A stretch of DNA of 64,000 bases from JAIOZK01 sp964468645 (GCA_964468645.1 CAYXUU010000009.1:72974-136973); one strand, 5' to 3'; shown: positions 42,759 through 52,601, counted from the stretch's first letter. The notes: generated from the letters alone by a model not told the origin. Program-made: numbers and translations.

Positions 42759-43271
42759 TCATACAACACTCTCCATACTTCCAATATATTTTCGCAGGAA
42801 CATTCTTGCCCTGTAAATATAAACCTTCACCTGCGCTTCATTTAATCCGGCAATATCCCCAATTTCTTTGTATGAATATCCTTCATAATCCCTTAACAAT
42901 ACAACCGATCTTTGAATAGCTGGTAGTTTACTTACTGCTTCGTTTAAAATCTCCTGCAAATCTGAATAATTATTTTGTTCAGAAGCGTAATCCTGCGGGA
43001 GGTTTTCCATTTCAACCATCCTGCTGTTTTTTCGGATATGGTCGATCATGGTATGATATGCCGTTGTAAACAGATAGGATTTTGCCTTGTCGGATAATAT
43101 TGATCCAACCCTGTCCCACATCTTTACAAATGCATCCTGAACCACATCCCTGGCTTTATCCTCATCCTTTATGTTTTTCAGGATAAAGCGATAGACATTG
43201 TCAGCATAATCCTCCACACATTGATTGTATTCCGCTGTTGTCATCCCGGAAGATTTCTTCCTTTTATCCAT
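42759..43271 (-). CDS. ECF-type RNA polymerase sigma factor
   Basis: Sigma-70 family protein of 170 residues. Region 2 is visible as FILKNIKDEDKARDVVQDAF with the DKAKSYLFTTAYHTMIDHIR promoter-melting helix. Region 4 is visible as LPAIQRSVVLLRDYEGYSYK and the helix-turn-helix EIGDIAGLNEAQVKVYIYRA. I chose the ATG at 43271 (MDKRKKSSGM) over the upstream TTG at 43307. It probably directs the following two genes (presumed anti-sigma, GIN/barrel) and perhaps other surface genes. Confidence 0.92.
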   Translation of the reverse strand: MDKRKKSSGMTTAEYNQCVEDYADNVYRFILKNIKDEDKARDVVQDAFVKMWDRVGSILSDKAKSYLFTTAYHTMIDHIRKNSRMVEMENLPQDYASEQNNYSDLQEILNEAVSKLPAIQRSVVLLRDYEGYSYKEIGDIAGLNEAQVKVYIYRARMFLRKYIGSMESVV

Positions 43272-43439
43272 TATGACGAATTGTGATGAGTAAATGTTAC
43301 AACACAAATTGAAATATAAAGATACGCATTTGATAGGTTGTTAAAAAGGACTTTCTGATTGATTTTAAAAATTAAGATTTAACCACTGTGTTTACCAAGG
43401 AAAAATGGGTAAATCTCAACAGGCCATAATATGCACTAC

Positions 43440-45227
43440 TCAATCGAGTTTCAACACTGCCAGAAACGCCTGCTGAGGCACTTCGATATTACCTACCTGG
43501 CGCATACGTTTCTTTCCCTTTTTCTGCTTTTCAAGGAGTTTTCGTTTACGGGTGATATCACCTCCGTAACATTTTGCTGTTACGTCTTTCCGCAGGGCTT
43601 TAACGGTTTCACGGGCAATGATCTTTGTGCTTATAGCTGCCTGTATTGCAACATCAAATTGCTGGCGAGGTATCAGCTCTTTAAGTTTAACACACATTTT
43701 GCGGCCAAAGGCGTAGGCATTATCACGGTGTATAAGTGTTGACAAAGCATCAACCGATTCGCCATTCAGAAGGATATCCAGCTTCACCAGGTTGGCTTGT
43801 TTATAACTCGACTGGTAATAATCAAATGATGCGTATCCTTTAGAAATACTTTTCAGTTTATCATAAAAGTCAAAAACAATTTCAGCCAGCGGAAGCTCAA
43901 AAGTGATCTCCACCCTGTCGGAAGTGAGATACACCTGATTTTTTAATGTACCTCTCTTTTCGATGCAAAGGTTCATAATTGAACCCACATAATCCGATTT
44001 GGTAATGAGCTGAGCGTTAATATATGGTTCTTCTATATGGCCGATATGTTTTTGCTCTGGTAGCCCGGAGGGGTTATGAACTTCAACGGTTTCACCTTTG
44101 TTGGTAATAACATGATAGGATACGTTTGGAACGGTAGTAATCACGTTCATGTCATATTCCCTGTCGAGCCTTTCCTGAACGATCTCCATATGCAATAACC
44201 CAAGGAATCCGCATCTGAATCCAAAACCAAGGGCTGCAGAAGATTCGGGAACAAAAGTCAGGGATGCATCGTTAAGCTGAAGTTTTTCTATCGAATTACG
44301 CAGTTCTTCATAATCATCGGCATCAACAGGGTATATCCCGGCGAAAACCATAGGTTTTACATCTTCAAAACCAGAGACAACTGTATCGCACGGATTATCA
44401 ACATGTGTGATTGTATCCCCTACCTTAACCTCTTTGGAGGTTTTTATTCCAGAAATAATATAGCCAACATCACCTGCACTAAGCTTTTTGCGAGGATCAA
44501 GGCCAAGTTTTAAAACCCCTATTTCATCGGCATCATATTGCTTTTCAGTATTGACAAACTTCACCATGTCGCCCTTTACTATCATGCCATTAAAAATTCT
44601 GAAATAGGCTATAATTCCACGAAAGGAATTAAATACAGAATCGAAGATCAATGCCTGCAATGGTGCTTCAGGATCGCCTTTCGGAGGGGGTATCCTTTCA
44701 ACGATGGCTTCCAGGATTACATCAACACCATAACCGGTTTTAGCACTTGCCTCAATAATCGTTTCCCTGTCACAACCTATCAGGTCAACCAGCTGATCCT
44801 TGATCTCTTCAGGCATGGCATTTTCCAGGTCAACTTTATTCAAAACCGGGACGATCTCCAGATCATGATCGATGGCCATATACAGGTTGGATATTGTTTG
44901 TGCCTGAACTCCCTGCGTTGCATCAACAATCAGTAAAGCCCCTTCACATGCAGCAATCGATCGTGAAACTTCATAGGAGAAGTCAACATGGCCAGGTGTA
45001 TCTATAAGATTTAATATATAATGCTTATCGTCTTCATCGTACTTCATCTGTATGGCGTGGCTTTTTATCGTGATGCCGCGCTCACGTTCAAGGTCCATAT
45101 TATCAAGTACCTGGTCCTTATAGTCCCGTTCATCCAGGGTTCCGGTAAATTGTAACAAACGATCTGCCAGTGTACTTTTACCGTGGTCAATATGAGCGAT
45201 TATACAAAAGTTCCTTATGTTCTCCAT
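43440..45227 (-). CDS. lepA: Elongation factor 4 (LepA)
   Basis: Ribosome-associated GTPase of 595 residues. G1 AHIDHGKSTLADRLL (about 9-23), G3 DTPGHVDF (about 77-84) and G4 NKVDLE are intact. The C-terminal LepA-specific domain includes KRGTLKNQVYLTSDRVEI and the basic terminal GGDITRKRKLLEKQKKGKKR. It acts on stalled or mis-translocated ribosomes. A -7 box at 45235-45242 ends eight bases before the ATG, so the mRNA is nearly leaderless. Confidence 0.97.
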   Translation of the reverse strand: MENIRNFCIIAHIDHGKSTLADRLLQFTGTLDERDYKDQVLDNMDLERERGITIKSHAIQMKYDEDDKHYILNLIDTPGHVDFSYEVSRSIAACEGALLIVDATQGVQAQTISNLYMAIDHDLEIVPVLNKVDLENAMPEEIKDQLVDLIGCDRETIIEASAKTGYGVDVILEAIVERIPPPKGDPEAPLQALIFDSVFNSFRGIIAYFRIFNGMIVKGDMVKFVNTEKQYDADEIGVLKLGLDPRKKLSAGDVGYIISGIKTSKEVKVGDTITHVDNPCDTVVSGFEDVKPMVFAGIYPVDADDYEELRNSIEKLQLNDASLTFVPESSAALGFGFRCGFLGLLHMEIVQERLDREYDMNVITTVPNVSYHVITNKGETVEVHNPSGLPEQKHIGHIEEPYINAQLITKSDYVGSIMNLCIEKRGTLKNQVYLTSDRVEITFELPLAEIVFDFYDKLKSISKGYASFDYYQSSYKQANLVKLDILLNGESVDALSTLIHRDNAYAFGRKMCVKLKELIPRQQFDVAIQAAISTKIIARETVKALRKDVTAKCYGGDITRKRKLLEKQKKGKKRMRQVGNIEVPQQAFLAVLKLD

Positions 45228-45234
45228 TTCAGTG

Positions 45235-45242
45235 CAAAAGTA
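45235..45242 (-). promoter_or_regulatory. -7 box of lepA, nearly leaderless transcript
   Basis: Minus-strand TACTTTTG fits TAnnTTTG. The distance to the ATG (7 bases) means transcription would begin within a few bases of the start codon. Confidence 0.5.
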
Positions 45243-45364
45243 AATTATTTATTAATATTGATAATACGATGAAGCTATCCTTTAAAACGTTTGCGTGATT
45301 AATCTCCCTGTTGATCATTTAATTTCATTAGAGAAAATTAACAATAATTTCACAGATATAATTT

Positions 45365-45393
45365 TTTGATAGCTTCCAAGTTATATACCTTTG
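45365..45393 (+). promoter_or_regulatory. Promoter of the tandem GAPDH operon
   Basis: TTTG at 45365-45368, 17 bases, then TACCTTTG at 45386-45393. The ATG at 45430 is preceded by AAAAGGAG (45414-45421), an unusual Shine-Dalgarno-like site for this phylum. Confidence 0.55.
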
Positions 45394-45429
45394 TAAAGTA
45401 TTATTTATCAATCAAAAGGAGTAATAAAT

Positions 45430-46446
45430 ATGAGCAGAATAAAGATAGGGTTGATGGGATTCGGAGAGATCCCTCGACATATATATCGCCTTGCAACAGG
45501 AAGGGATGATATTGAGATTGTTGCAATTGGCGAGATCGGGAAACCCGAGATACTGGAATATCTGGTTCACTCTGAAGTGAAGGGACGAGTTAAAACCGAA
45601 CTGGAGGGTAATTTCCTGATCTCTAATAATGGAAAGGCCAGAATCGTCAGAGGTGTGGAACCCGGTGATATACCCTGGGATATATTCAATGTTGACTATG
45701 TGGTTGACGGTACATGGAAATATAGTTGTCGTGCGGATATGGAAAAACATATTAGTGCCGGAGCTAAAAAGGTCTTTTTAACTTCTTTACCTTTTGATGA
45801 AATTGACCGTATTGTGATTATGGGTGTTAACGAAAATACCATCGAAGCAGAAGATCAGTTAATCTCACCGGGATCGGCTACTTCAAATGCTGCCTCGGTA
45901 ATGCTTAAAATCATGGAAGAGAATTTTGGTGTTGATTATGCTATGTTATCAACCGTGCATTCATATACTTCTGATCAGGCTTTACGTGATAAGGTACAGG
46001 GTGATTTTCGAATCAGCCGTTCTGCTGCCGAGAATATCATTCCCCTGGAATCCAGGACACCACACTGGATAGGTGATATACTTCCCGAATTAAAAGGAAA
46101 AGTTGATGGATCCATGATCAATGTCCCGGTTCCCAACGGATCATTACTGGACTTAACCACTGTACTTAAAAATGCTGATTTTACTATTGATGAAGTTCAT
46201 AAGGCGGTAGAAAAGGAGGCAAAAAGGATACCAGAGGTCGTTCAGGTTGTTAATGAACCTATCGTCTCGACCGATGTTATCGATAAACAATTTTCTGTTA
46301 TATACGATAAAATGGCAGCGATGAAATCGGTGAACAGGATGGTAAAAACACTGACATGGTATCATGCAGCACTTGCAATGGCAGCAAGAACAATTGATGT
46401 AATGGTTGAGTATCATAAACTATCCGGGAAAGGAGGTTCAAAATGA
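45430..46446 (+). CDS. GAPDH paralog lacking the catalytic cysteine (pseudoenzyme)
   Basis: Protein of 338 residues with full-length GAPDH architecture, but the active-site segment SNASCTTNC is here SPGSATSNA: Ala150 (codon GCT, 45877-45879) replaces the catalytic Cys and Ala154 the second Cys. The N-terminal NAD motif is also changed (GFGEIPR instead of GFGRIGR). The catalytic-base His in STVHSYTSDQ and the C-terminal fold are kept. It cannot form the thioacyl intermediate, so it is not a normal GAPDH. Its stop overlaps the start of an intact GAPDH (ATGA), which suggests coupled translation and possibly mixed tetramers or regulation. Confidence 0.85.
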   Translation: MSRIKIGLMGFGEIPRHIYRLATGRDDIEIVAIGEIGKPEILEYLVHSEVKGRVKTELEGNFLISNNGKARIVRGVEPGDIPWDIFNVDYVVDGTWKYSCRADMEKHISAGAKKVFLTSLPFDEIDRIVIMGVNENTIEAEDQLISPGSATSNAASVMLKIMEENFGVDYAMLSTVHSYTSDQALRDKVQGDFRISRSAAENIIPLESRTPHWIGDILPELKGKVDGSMINVPVPNGSLLDLTTVLKNADFTIDEVHKAVEKEAKRIPEVVQVVNEPIVSTDVIDKQFSVIYDKMAAMKSVNRMVKTLTWYHAALAMAARTIDVMVEYHKLSGKGGSK

Positions 46447-47441
46447 GAGTTGCAATAAATGGTTTTGGAAGAATAGGGCGTTCTGTATTCAGAATATTAA
46501 ATAACAGGACTGACATTGATGTAGTAGCAATTAATGACTTGTTTGATGATGAGGTGCTTGCATACCTCTTAAGATACGACTCTGTAATGGCACGGTTTGA
46601 ACAGGACATCTACATTGAAGGGGATATGCTGATCACACCCAACGAAAGGGTAAAAATGCTCAGTATTAAAGATCCCAACGAGTTGCCCTGGAAAAAACTG
46701 GATGTTGATGTTGTTGTTGAATCAACCGGTATCTTCCGTACAAGGGAACAACTTGAGCCACATTTAAAAGCTGGGGCAAAACGTGTTGTTCTGACTGTCC
46801 CGGCAAAAGATGCAATTGATTATACCATTGTTATTGGTGTAAATGATGATGGATTGAAACCCGGGCACAGGATCATCTCCAATGCAAGTTGTACTACCAA
46901 TTGCCTGGCACCGATGGCCAAAATCCTGAATGATAATTTTGGTATTGTTGAAGGATTGATGACAACCACACATGCATATACCAATGATCAGCGACTGGCT
47001 GATGTACCACATAAGGACTGGAGACGTGGACGTGCTGCGGCTGAAAACATAATTCCTACTACCACGGGTGCGGCAAAAGCAGTTGGAACTGTAATTCCCG
47101 ATCTTAAGGGAAAACTCGATGGTATGGCTTCACGTGTTCCTGTACCTGATGGTTCAGTGGTTGACCTTGTCGTGGAGGTTAAAAAGAATATCACCTTAAA
47201 GGAAGTGAACGAAGTTGTAAAGGCTGCTGCTGATTCCGAAGCCATGCACAATGTGCTGAGTTATTCGGAAGCTAAACTGGTTTCTTCAGATATTGTTGGT
47301 AATTCATATTCCTCAATTTACGACTCCGAATGGACAAAAGTACTGGGTGGCAAAATCCTGAGAACCCTCAACTGGTACGATAATGAATGGGGATACTCGA
47401 ACAGGGTTGTTGACCTGATCTCGATGTTGATGAAGTTTTAA
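46443..47441 (+). CDS. gap: Glyceraldehyde-3-phosphate dehydrogenase, type I
   Basis: Glycolytic enzyme of 332 residues that oxidises glyceraldehyde-3-phosphate with NAD and phosphate. GFGRIGR (7-13), SNASCTTNCLAP with Cys150, TTHAYTNDQ with the base His, and the terminal NWYDNEWGYSNRVVDL are intact. Translation starts inside the end of the upstream paralog, with AAAGGAGG at 46429-46436 placed six bases before the ATG, an exceptionally strong ribosome-binding site for Bacteroidota. Confidence 0.97.
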   Translation: MRVAINGFGRIGRSVFRILNNRTDIDVVAINDLFDDEVLAYLLRYDSVMARFEQDIYIEGDMLITPNERVKMLSIKDPNELPWKKLDVDVVVESTGIFRTREQLEPHLKAGAKRVVLTVPAKDAIDYTIVIGVNDDGLKPGHRIISNASCTTNCLAPMAKILNDNFGIVEGLMTTTHAYTNDQRLADVPHKDWRRGRAAAENIIPTTTGAAKAVGTVIPDLKGKLDGMASRVPVPDGSVVDLVVEVKKNITLKEVNEVVKAAADSEAMHNVLSYSEAKLVSSDIVGNSYSSIYDSEWTKVLGGKILRTLNWYDNEWGYSNRVVDLISMLMKF

Positions 47442-47476
47442 GTAACCGGATATTTGAAACTTATTTGAACATAAAT

Positions 47477-47578
47477 TTAACCGCAGGGCACCAAGGTACG
47501 CCAATCACACCAGAAATAAATATTGTTACAGGATAGTGAATTTTTATTTTAGCTGATTTTTGTGTGCTTGGCGGTTAA
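47477..47578. repeat. TTAACCGC...GCGGTTAA inverted repeat
   Basis: TTAACCGC (47477-47484) and GCGGTTAA (47571-47578) are the outer arms. Next to them, GGGCACCAAGGTACGCCAA and GTGTGCTTGGC can pair in part. It lies between two convergent genes. The words recall the AACCGC/ACGCAAGG-type dispersed repeats seen in other Bacteroidota genomes (from memory). Confidence 0.6.
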
Positions 47579-47606
47579 TTATTTTTTATCTTTTGAAATA
47601 GCATTA

Positions 47607-50219
47607 CTATCGTAATAGTGTTACCGAACCGGTAATGGTTCTTTTTCTAACCCCTTCATTGGCATATTCAAAAACATCACAGATAAAGAAATAAACTGCT
47701 TCGGGGCAATCCCTGTTGTTGAACTTATTGGTTCCGTCCCATTCAAAATACTTATCTGTGGTTTCATATACTTTAGTTCCCCAGCGATTCAGTATCACCA
47801 GTTTAATACTTTGAATACCACCAAGTGATCCTGGAAAGGCTTTAAAATACTGGTTATAATCGTCACCGTTAGGTGTAAATACATTGGGCAGCCTGAAACC
47901 GCCACATAGTGTATCCACACAGAAAACATTACTGAAATCACTGATATTTCCGATTGAATCAAATGCTTTAACAGCATAACAACCTATAACAGTTGTAAGG
48001 TTTGCATGCAGGTAAGTAGTATCCCGATAGTCCTGTATCGAATCAAGAAGAGTAAGGTCAGTTTCTGGCGGAGGAGAGTAATATATCAGATAACCTGCAA
48101 TATCCCTGTCGCAGGTATCATTTGGATTTGACCATATTAATAAGTTTGATGATGTTTCACAATCAGTTTCAACGTTGAGGACAGGAGGGCAGGGTGGAAC
48201 ATTGTCAACAGGAATACCACAGGTTTTCTGGGAATAATTAATCAGGGGATCAATAATTCCGGGCGTTGAAAAGCTACCTGTGCTTTTAACATAATAACAA
48301 TATTCATGGCCATTAATAAGTCCTTCATCATGATAATATTTCTTATCAGTAGAGCCAACAGAATCAAAAGTTACACTTCCTGGATTTTTCCTGTACACTG
48401 TATATTTATCATTGAACCAGGGAACTTTAAAATCCCAGCTTACAACAATTTCCTCATCGGTTTCATAGAGATCTGTAAAAACCGATGAGGCCTCTGCCGA
48501 TGGGCCTATTTCACCTACGGTTTCACTGAAGAGGTCAATTCTGTAACGATATGGAATACCTGAGGTATTCAGGTTAACATTGTTGTCGGTATATATAGTA
48601 TCATTCAGACCATAATTGGTGGCAATGTGGGTAAATGCAGATAACTCAAAATCTTCTGCCCTGTAAATCCTGTATTGATAAGGTCCGGGATTTTCAATGG
48701 TATCCAGGTCAACTGGCTTGGACCATGCGGTATAGACTCTGCCATCAAGGTTAGTTGATCTGTCGTTACTAACATTAGTAATAACAGGAAGGTCTCTTTT
48801 AAGGGCAGCACAGGCTTCAAGTGAAGCATAACTTTCTCCGCCATCTTCAAACCGGGCCGTAACCATGTAGCAGTAATTAATACCATGAACAAGACCCTGC
48901 CCATTGTCATCATCGTCGTATGCATTTGTAAAAACATCATCACTTACATGAATCAGTTTATATCCGGTATAGGCCGGAACACCTGTTTCGCAATAACCCG
49001 GGATAAATCCATAATAACCGTTTCGCCGGTATATTTTGTATCCAACGGCATTTTCACAGGGACTGACATCCCATGACAATTGTATTTTATTTCCGAGTGG
49101 ATCTGCAATAAGATTTTCAGGTTCTGGCGCAATGACTTTAATATTGATTGTTTTATAATCAACCAGGTTTATAGGATAGCTGGAAACAACAGCTTTAAAA
49201 AACACCTGGTATGGAACATGTCTGACATGAGAACAATTTGTTTGCCAGAAAAAAGTTGTCATGGCTTCAGGCTGACCCACACCCGGATCAGGATCGATAT
49301 AAGCGGGGCTTGGGGATTGTTCAAACGGGCCACCGCTGGCTGTTATACTCACCATATCACCATCGGGGCTGTAAGCCGATACATCAAAAGAAAGTATTTG
49401 TCCGGCCTCAACACATGTATCCATCAGGGGATTGAAAACCGGAGGATCAAAATCACAGGTGCCAATAATCACCTGCATATCCCTGACAACTGATCCGACC
49501 TTGACCCCGTTTCTCCATTCTTCGATGATAAAGGCAAAATTGAACTCCCCCTGGAGGTTGGGAACATCCCAAACAACATCGCCTGTATATGGATTTATTG
49601 TAAAGGAGTTGGCCGGATCGGGAAGTACCTTGTCGGGAAAAACGTAACCGGGAATAATATCCCCAAAGGCACCACGGCATTTAATCAGCCGGAACGACAG
49701 GCTATCGCCATCAATATCATAGGCTCCCGGATTATGGACGAACTTTTTATCGACACAACCATGATCGATGGGCTCATTTAATAACTGAACCGAATTGTTT
49801 CCACCAACAAAGGGATTAATAATTAACTCAGTTTCCACATAGATGGGCACATTTACAGAGTTAGGAATATTAACCACCCCATAGTTCCTGTTCGGATCTT
49901 CCATCGAAAGGATATAAGTGCCAACTCCCGGATAAGTATGCGTGCCAATATATTCGTTGTAAACTACATCAATTTCACCACTTTGAATAAGGGTTTTTAC
50001 CACCCTTGGAAGTTCCGAATAATTTCCATCGCCCCAGATCAGAGGAAGATAATTCCTTGACTCATTGGCTGCATTATTCCTTGTATAGGTAATAATCTTT
50101 ACTTCATAGGTAAGACCATTTAGGTGTTTATATATGATTTCAGCAGCACGCTGATGTGTGGCGTAACCAATCTGATAACTGAAAGTAAGAAATAAAAATA
50201 TGTAAAGAAATTTCTTCAT
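47607..50219 (-). CDS. Gliding-motility-type surface protein with type B sorting domain
   Basis: Secreted protein of 870 residues with a signal peptide (1-20, ending GYA), an N-terminal jelly-roll/cadherin-like region with GDYIVTYTRN-like strands (about 25-260), fibronectin-type III-like repeats (about 380-760) and a C-terminal type IX type B sorting domain (about 775-870: LPNVFTPNGDDYNQYF and ILNRWGTKVYETTDKYFEWD). Such proteins are secreted by type IX and anchored on the surface, and the family is often linked with adhesion or gliding. No operon partner. Confidence 0.85.
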   Translation of the reverse strand: MKKFLYIFLFLTFSYQIGYATHQRAAEIIYKHLNGLTYEVKIITYTRNNAANESRNYLPLIWGDGNYSELPRVVKTLIQSGEIDVVYNEYIGTHTYPGVGTYILSMEDPNRNYGVVNIPNSVNVPIYVETELIINPFVGGNNSVQLLNEPIDHGCVDKKFVHNPGAYDIDGDSLSFRLIKCRGAFGDIIPGYVFPDKVLPDPANSFTINPYTGDVVWDVPNLQGEFNFAFIIEEWRNGVKVGSVVRDMQVIIGTCDFDPPVFNPLMDTCVEAGQILSFDVSAYSPDGDMVSITASGGPFEQSPSPAYIDPDPGVGQPEAMTTFFWQTNCSHVRHVPYQVFFKAVVSSYPINLVDYKTINIKVIAPEPENLIADPLGNKIQLSWDVSPCENAVGYKIYRRNGYYGFIPGYCETGVPAYTGYKLIHVSDDVFTNAYDDDDNGQGLVHGINYCYMVTARFEDGGESYASLEACAALKRDLPVITNVSNDRSTNLDGRVYTAWSKPVDLDTIENPGPYQYRIYRAEDFELSAFTHIATNYGLNDTIYTDNNVNLNTSGIPYRYRIDLFSETVGEIGPSAEASSVFTDLYETDEEIVVSWDFKVPWFNDKYTVYRKNPGSVTFDSVGSTDKKYYHDEGLINGHEYCYYVKSTGSFSTPGIIDPLINYSQKTCGIPVDNVPPCPPVLNVETDCETSSNLLIWSNPNDTCDRDIAGYLIYYSPPPETDLTLLDSIQDYRDTTYLHANLTTVIGCYAVKAFDSIGNISDFSNVFCVDTLCGGFRLPNVFTPNGDDYNQYFKAFPGSLGGIQSIKLVILNRWGTKVYETTDKYFEWDGTNKFNNRDCPEAVYFFICDVFEYANEGVRKRTITGSVTLLR

Positions 50220-50331
50220 TAAACTAATTAGAGGATACAGTTTTCAAAATTAGTAAAATATCACACGCATCCTTCCTATACTTATATAACTGAATATTTT
50301 TTCTAAAATTTTCTGGTCTGTCTATTTTAAC

Positions 50332-50339
50332 TAATTTTG
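50332..50339 (+). promoter_or_regulatory. Possible -7 box of the relA/spoT gene
   Basis: TAATTTTG fits TAnnTTTG but ends only three bases before the ATG at 50343. If used, translation would be leaderless or would start at the ATG at 50370. Confidence 0.35.
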
Positions 50340-50342
50340 TTA

Positions 50343-52601
50343 ATGGATATTGATCCGCTATTCAAGATTATGCATTTGCAGGATACAGAAAAGGAAAACA
50401 GGGAGATCGTTAAACGCTATAAGGAATTACTTACCGTTTGGAGTACCAATAAAACACCTGAAGATATTCAGCGGGTTAAGAAAGCGTTTAGTCTTGCTCT
50501 TGAAGCTCATAAGGACATGCGCCGCAAGTCAGGAGAGCCATACATATACCATCCGATGGAGGTTGCACAGATTGTTGCTGGTGAGATTGGTCTCGGTACA
50601 ACATCCATCATTTGTGCCCTGCTTCATGATGTTGTTGAAGATACGGATTATACCCTGAATGATATTAAAAACCAGTTCGGTGACAAAGTTGCCCGGATAA
50701 TAGATGGACTTACTAAAATTGAAGAAATATTTGACCATACCAATTCCTCTCTTCAGGCTGAAAATTTTAAGAAAATACTCTTAACACTTTCCGATGATGT
50801 CAGGGTTATTTTAATCAAACTGGCCGACAGGCTTCATAATATGCGTACCCTGGAATCGATGCCCAGGGAAAAACAACTCAGGATTTCGTCGGAAACGATT
50901 TATTTATATGCCCCACTTGCATTAAGATTGGGATTGTATTCGATAAAAAATGAACTTGAAGATCTTACCCTGAAATACACAGAGCCAGATATTTATTATA
51001 CTATTAATGAAAAGCTTCAACAGACCCAAAAAGAAAGAGGGAACTTTGTAAAATCATTCCTTAAACCTATTGAAAAAGACTTTGAAGCACAGGGAATTTC
51101 TTTTGTTGTTGAGACTGAAATTAAATCGGTTTATTCGATATGGGAAAAGATGAAATCGAGAGAGATTCCATTTGAGGAAGTACACGATTCTTTTGCCATC
51201 AGGTTTATTATCGAAGCAACACCTGCCACAGAAAAGGTAGATTGCTGGCGTGTTTATACGATATTAACCGATCATTACAGGCCAAATGTAGAAAGGCTCA
51301 GAGACTGGATCTCAATCCCAAGGGCAAATGGTTATGAATCATTACATGCCACCCTGATGAGTAAAAAGGGAAAATGGGTAGAAATTCAGATCAGGTCCCA
51401 GCGAATGCATGAGATTGCCGAAAAAGGTTATGTTGCGCTATGGAAATATAAAACATCGGGTAAAGGGGAAAGTGCGCTGGAGGAATGGTTTAGCAAGATC
51501 AGGGAAATGTTGCAGACCGATGAATCAAATGCGCTTGATTTTCTGAGCGATTTTAAAATGAATCTCTTCTCCGATGAAATCTATGTATTTACCCCGAAGG
51601 GTGAAATGATCGGAATGCCCAATGGATCTACTATCCTTGATTTCGCCTATAATATCCATACCCAGATAGGGAATGAGTGCATAGGAGCCAAGGTAAATCA
51701 TAAACTAGTACCGGTAAATCATCACCTTAAAAGCGGTGACCAGGTAGAGATTATTACTTCGAAAAGACAGATCCCCAAAGAAGAATGGTTTTCTTATGTG
51801 ACTACAGCCAGGGCCAAACACCGGATTAAGAATGCCATCAGGGAGTACCGCAAAACATACAGGGATGAAGGAAAAGATAAACTGAAAAAATTATTCGATC
51901 AGATAAACCTTGAATTTGCCGGAGCCAAGGTACAAATGCTTCAACAGCGGGTTAATATTCCCAGTTCTATTGATCTTTATTACCAGGTTTCACAGGGAAC
52001 TTTTGGACTGAAAGAACTTAAAGCTGCGTTTCCTGAAGGGGAACGTGGATTGTTCAGGTATTTGTCAAGGACATTATTTAAAGGGCAGAAGACATTGTCG
52101 GATAGTATCAGGGAGAAAGTTATGGAGAAGCCCGAGAGCCTTGTCATCGGCGGGGAAATTTCTGCTATCACATATGAAATATCACCCTGTTGCAATCCAA
52201 TTCCCGGTGATGATGTTATTGGTTTTATTCACCAGAATAAACCCATTGAGATCCATCATACCAATTGCAATAAGGCAATTAACCTGATGTCGACCCATGC
52301 CAACAGAATCGTGAAGACCAAATGGAGGAAAAAGGAATTAATTTCATTTCTTGCCGGAATAAAGATTACCGCCATTGATAATATTGGTTTTATCAATGAA
52401 CTTACAAATATCATCTCACAGAAACAGAAACTTAATATCCGTTCCTTTCACCTCGAAAGCTCTGATGGAGTTACTCAGTGTATTGTTCTTATTTATTTAC
52501 CGGATGTAGGTATCCTCAATGAATTAATTAATAATCTTAAGAAGATCAAGGAGATCAAGAAAATTACCAGGATAAAAAGGTTATCTGACTCCTCACTCTA
52601 A
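50343..52601 (+). CDS. Bifunctional (p)ppGpp synthetase/hydrolase (Rel/SpoT)
   Basis: Stringent-response enzyme of 752 residues. Domains in order are an HD hydrolase (about 45-200; HPMEVAQIV and LLHDVVEDTDY keep the metal residues), a RelA/SpoT synthetase (about 235-360; DWISIPRANGYESLHATLM), TGS (about 405-465; VFTPKGEMIGMPNGSTILDF), a zinc-finger-like stretch with SPCCNPIPGDD, and a C-terminal ACT (about 675-745). Both catalytic halves look intact. The start is ATG 50343; ATG 50370 is the alternative if the -7 box at 50332 is the promoter. Confidence 0.95.
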   Translation: MDIDPLFKIMHLQDTEKENREIVKRYKELLTVWSTNKTPEDIQRVKKAFSLALEAHKDMRRKSGEPYIYHPMEVAQIVAGEIGLGTTSIICALLHDVVEDTDYTLNDIKNQFGDKVARIIDGLTKIEEIFDHTNSSLQAENFKKILLTLSDDVRVILIKLADRLHNMRTLESMPREKQLRISSETIYLYAPLALRLGLYSIKNELEDLTLKYTEPDIYYTINEKLQQTQKERGNFVKSFLKPIEKDFEAQGISFVVETEIKSVYSIWEKMKSREIPFEEVHDSFAIRFIIEATPATEKVDCWRVYTILTDHYRPNVERLRDWISIPRANGYESLHATLMSKKGKWVEIQIRSQRMHEIAEKGYVALWKYKTSGKGESALEEWFSKIREMLQTDESNALDFLSDFKMNLFSDEIYVFTPKGEMIGMPNGSTILDFAYNIHTQIGNECIGAKVNHKLVPVNHHLKSGDQVEIITSKRQIPKEEWFSYVTTARAKHRIKNAIREYRKTYRDEGKDKLKKLFDQINLEFAGAKVQMLQQRVNIPSSIDLYYQVSQGTFGLKELKAAFPEGERGLFRYLSRTLFKGQKTLSDSIREKVMEKPESLVIGGEISAITYEISPCCNPIPGDDVIGFIHQNKPIEIHHTNCNKAINLMSTHANRIVKTKWRKKELISFLAGIKITAIDNIGFINELTNIISQKQKLNIRSFHLESSDGVTQCIVLIYLPDVGILNELINNLKKIKEIKKITRIKRLSDSSL

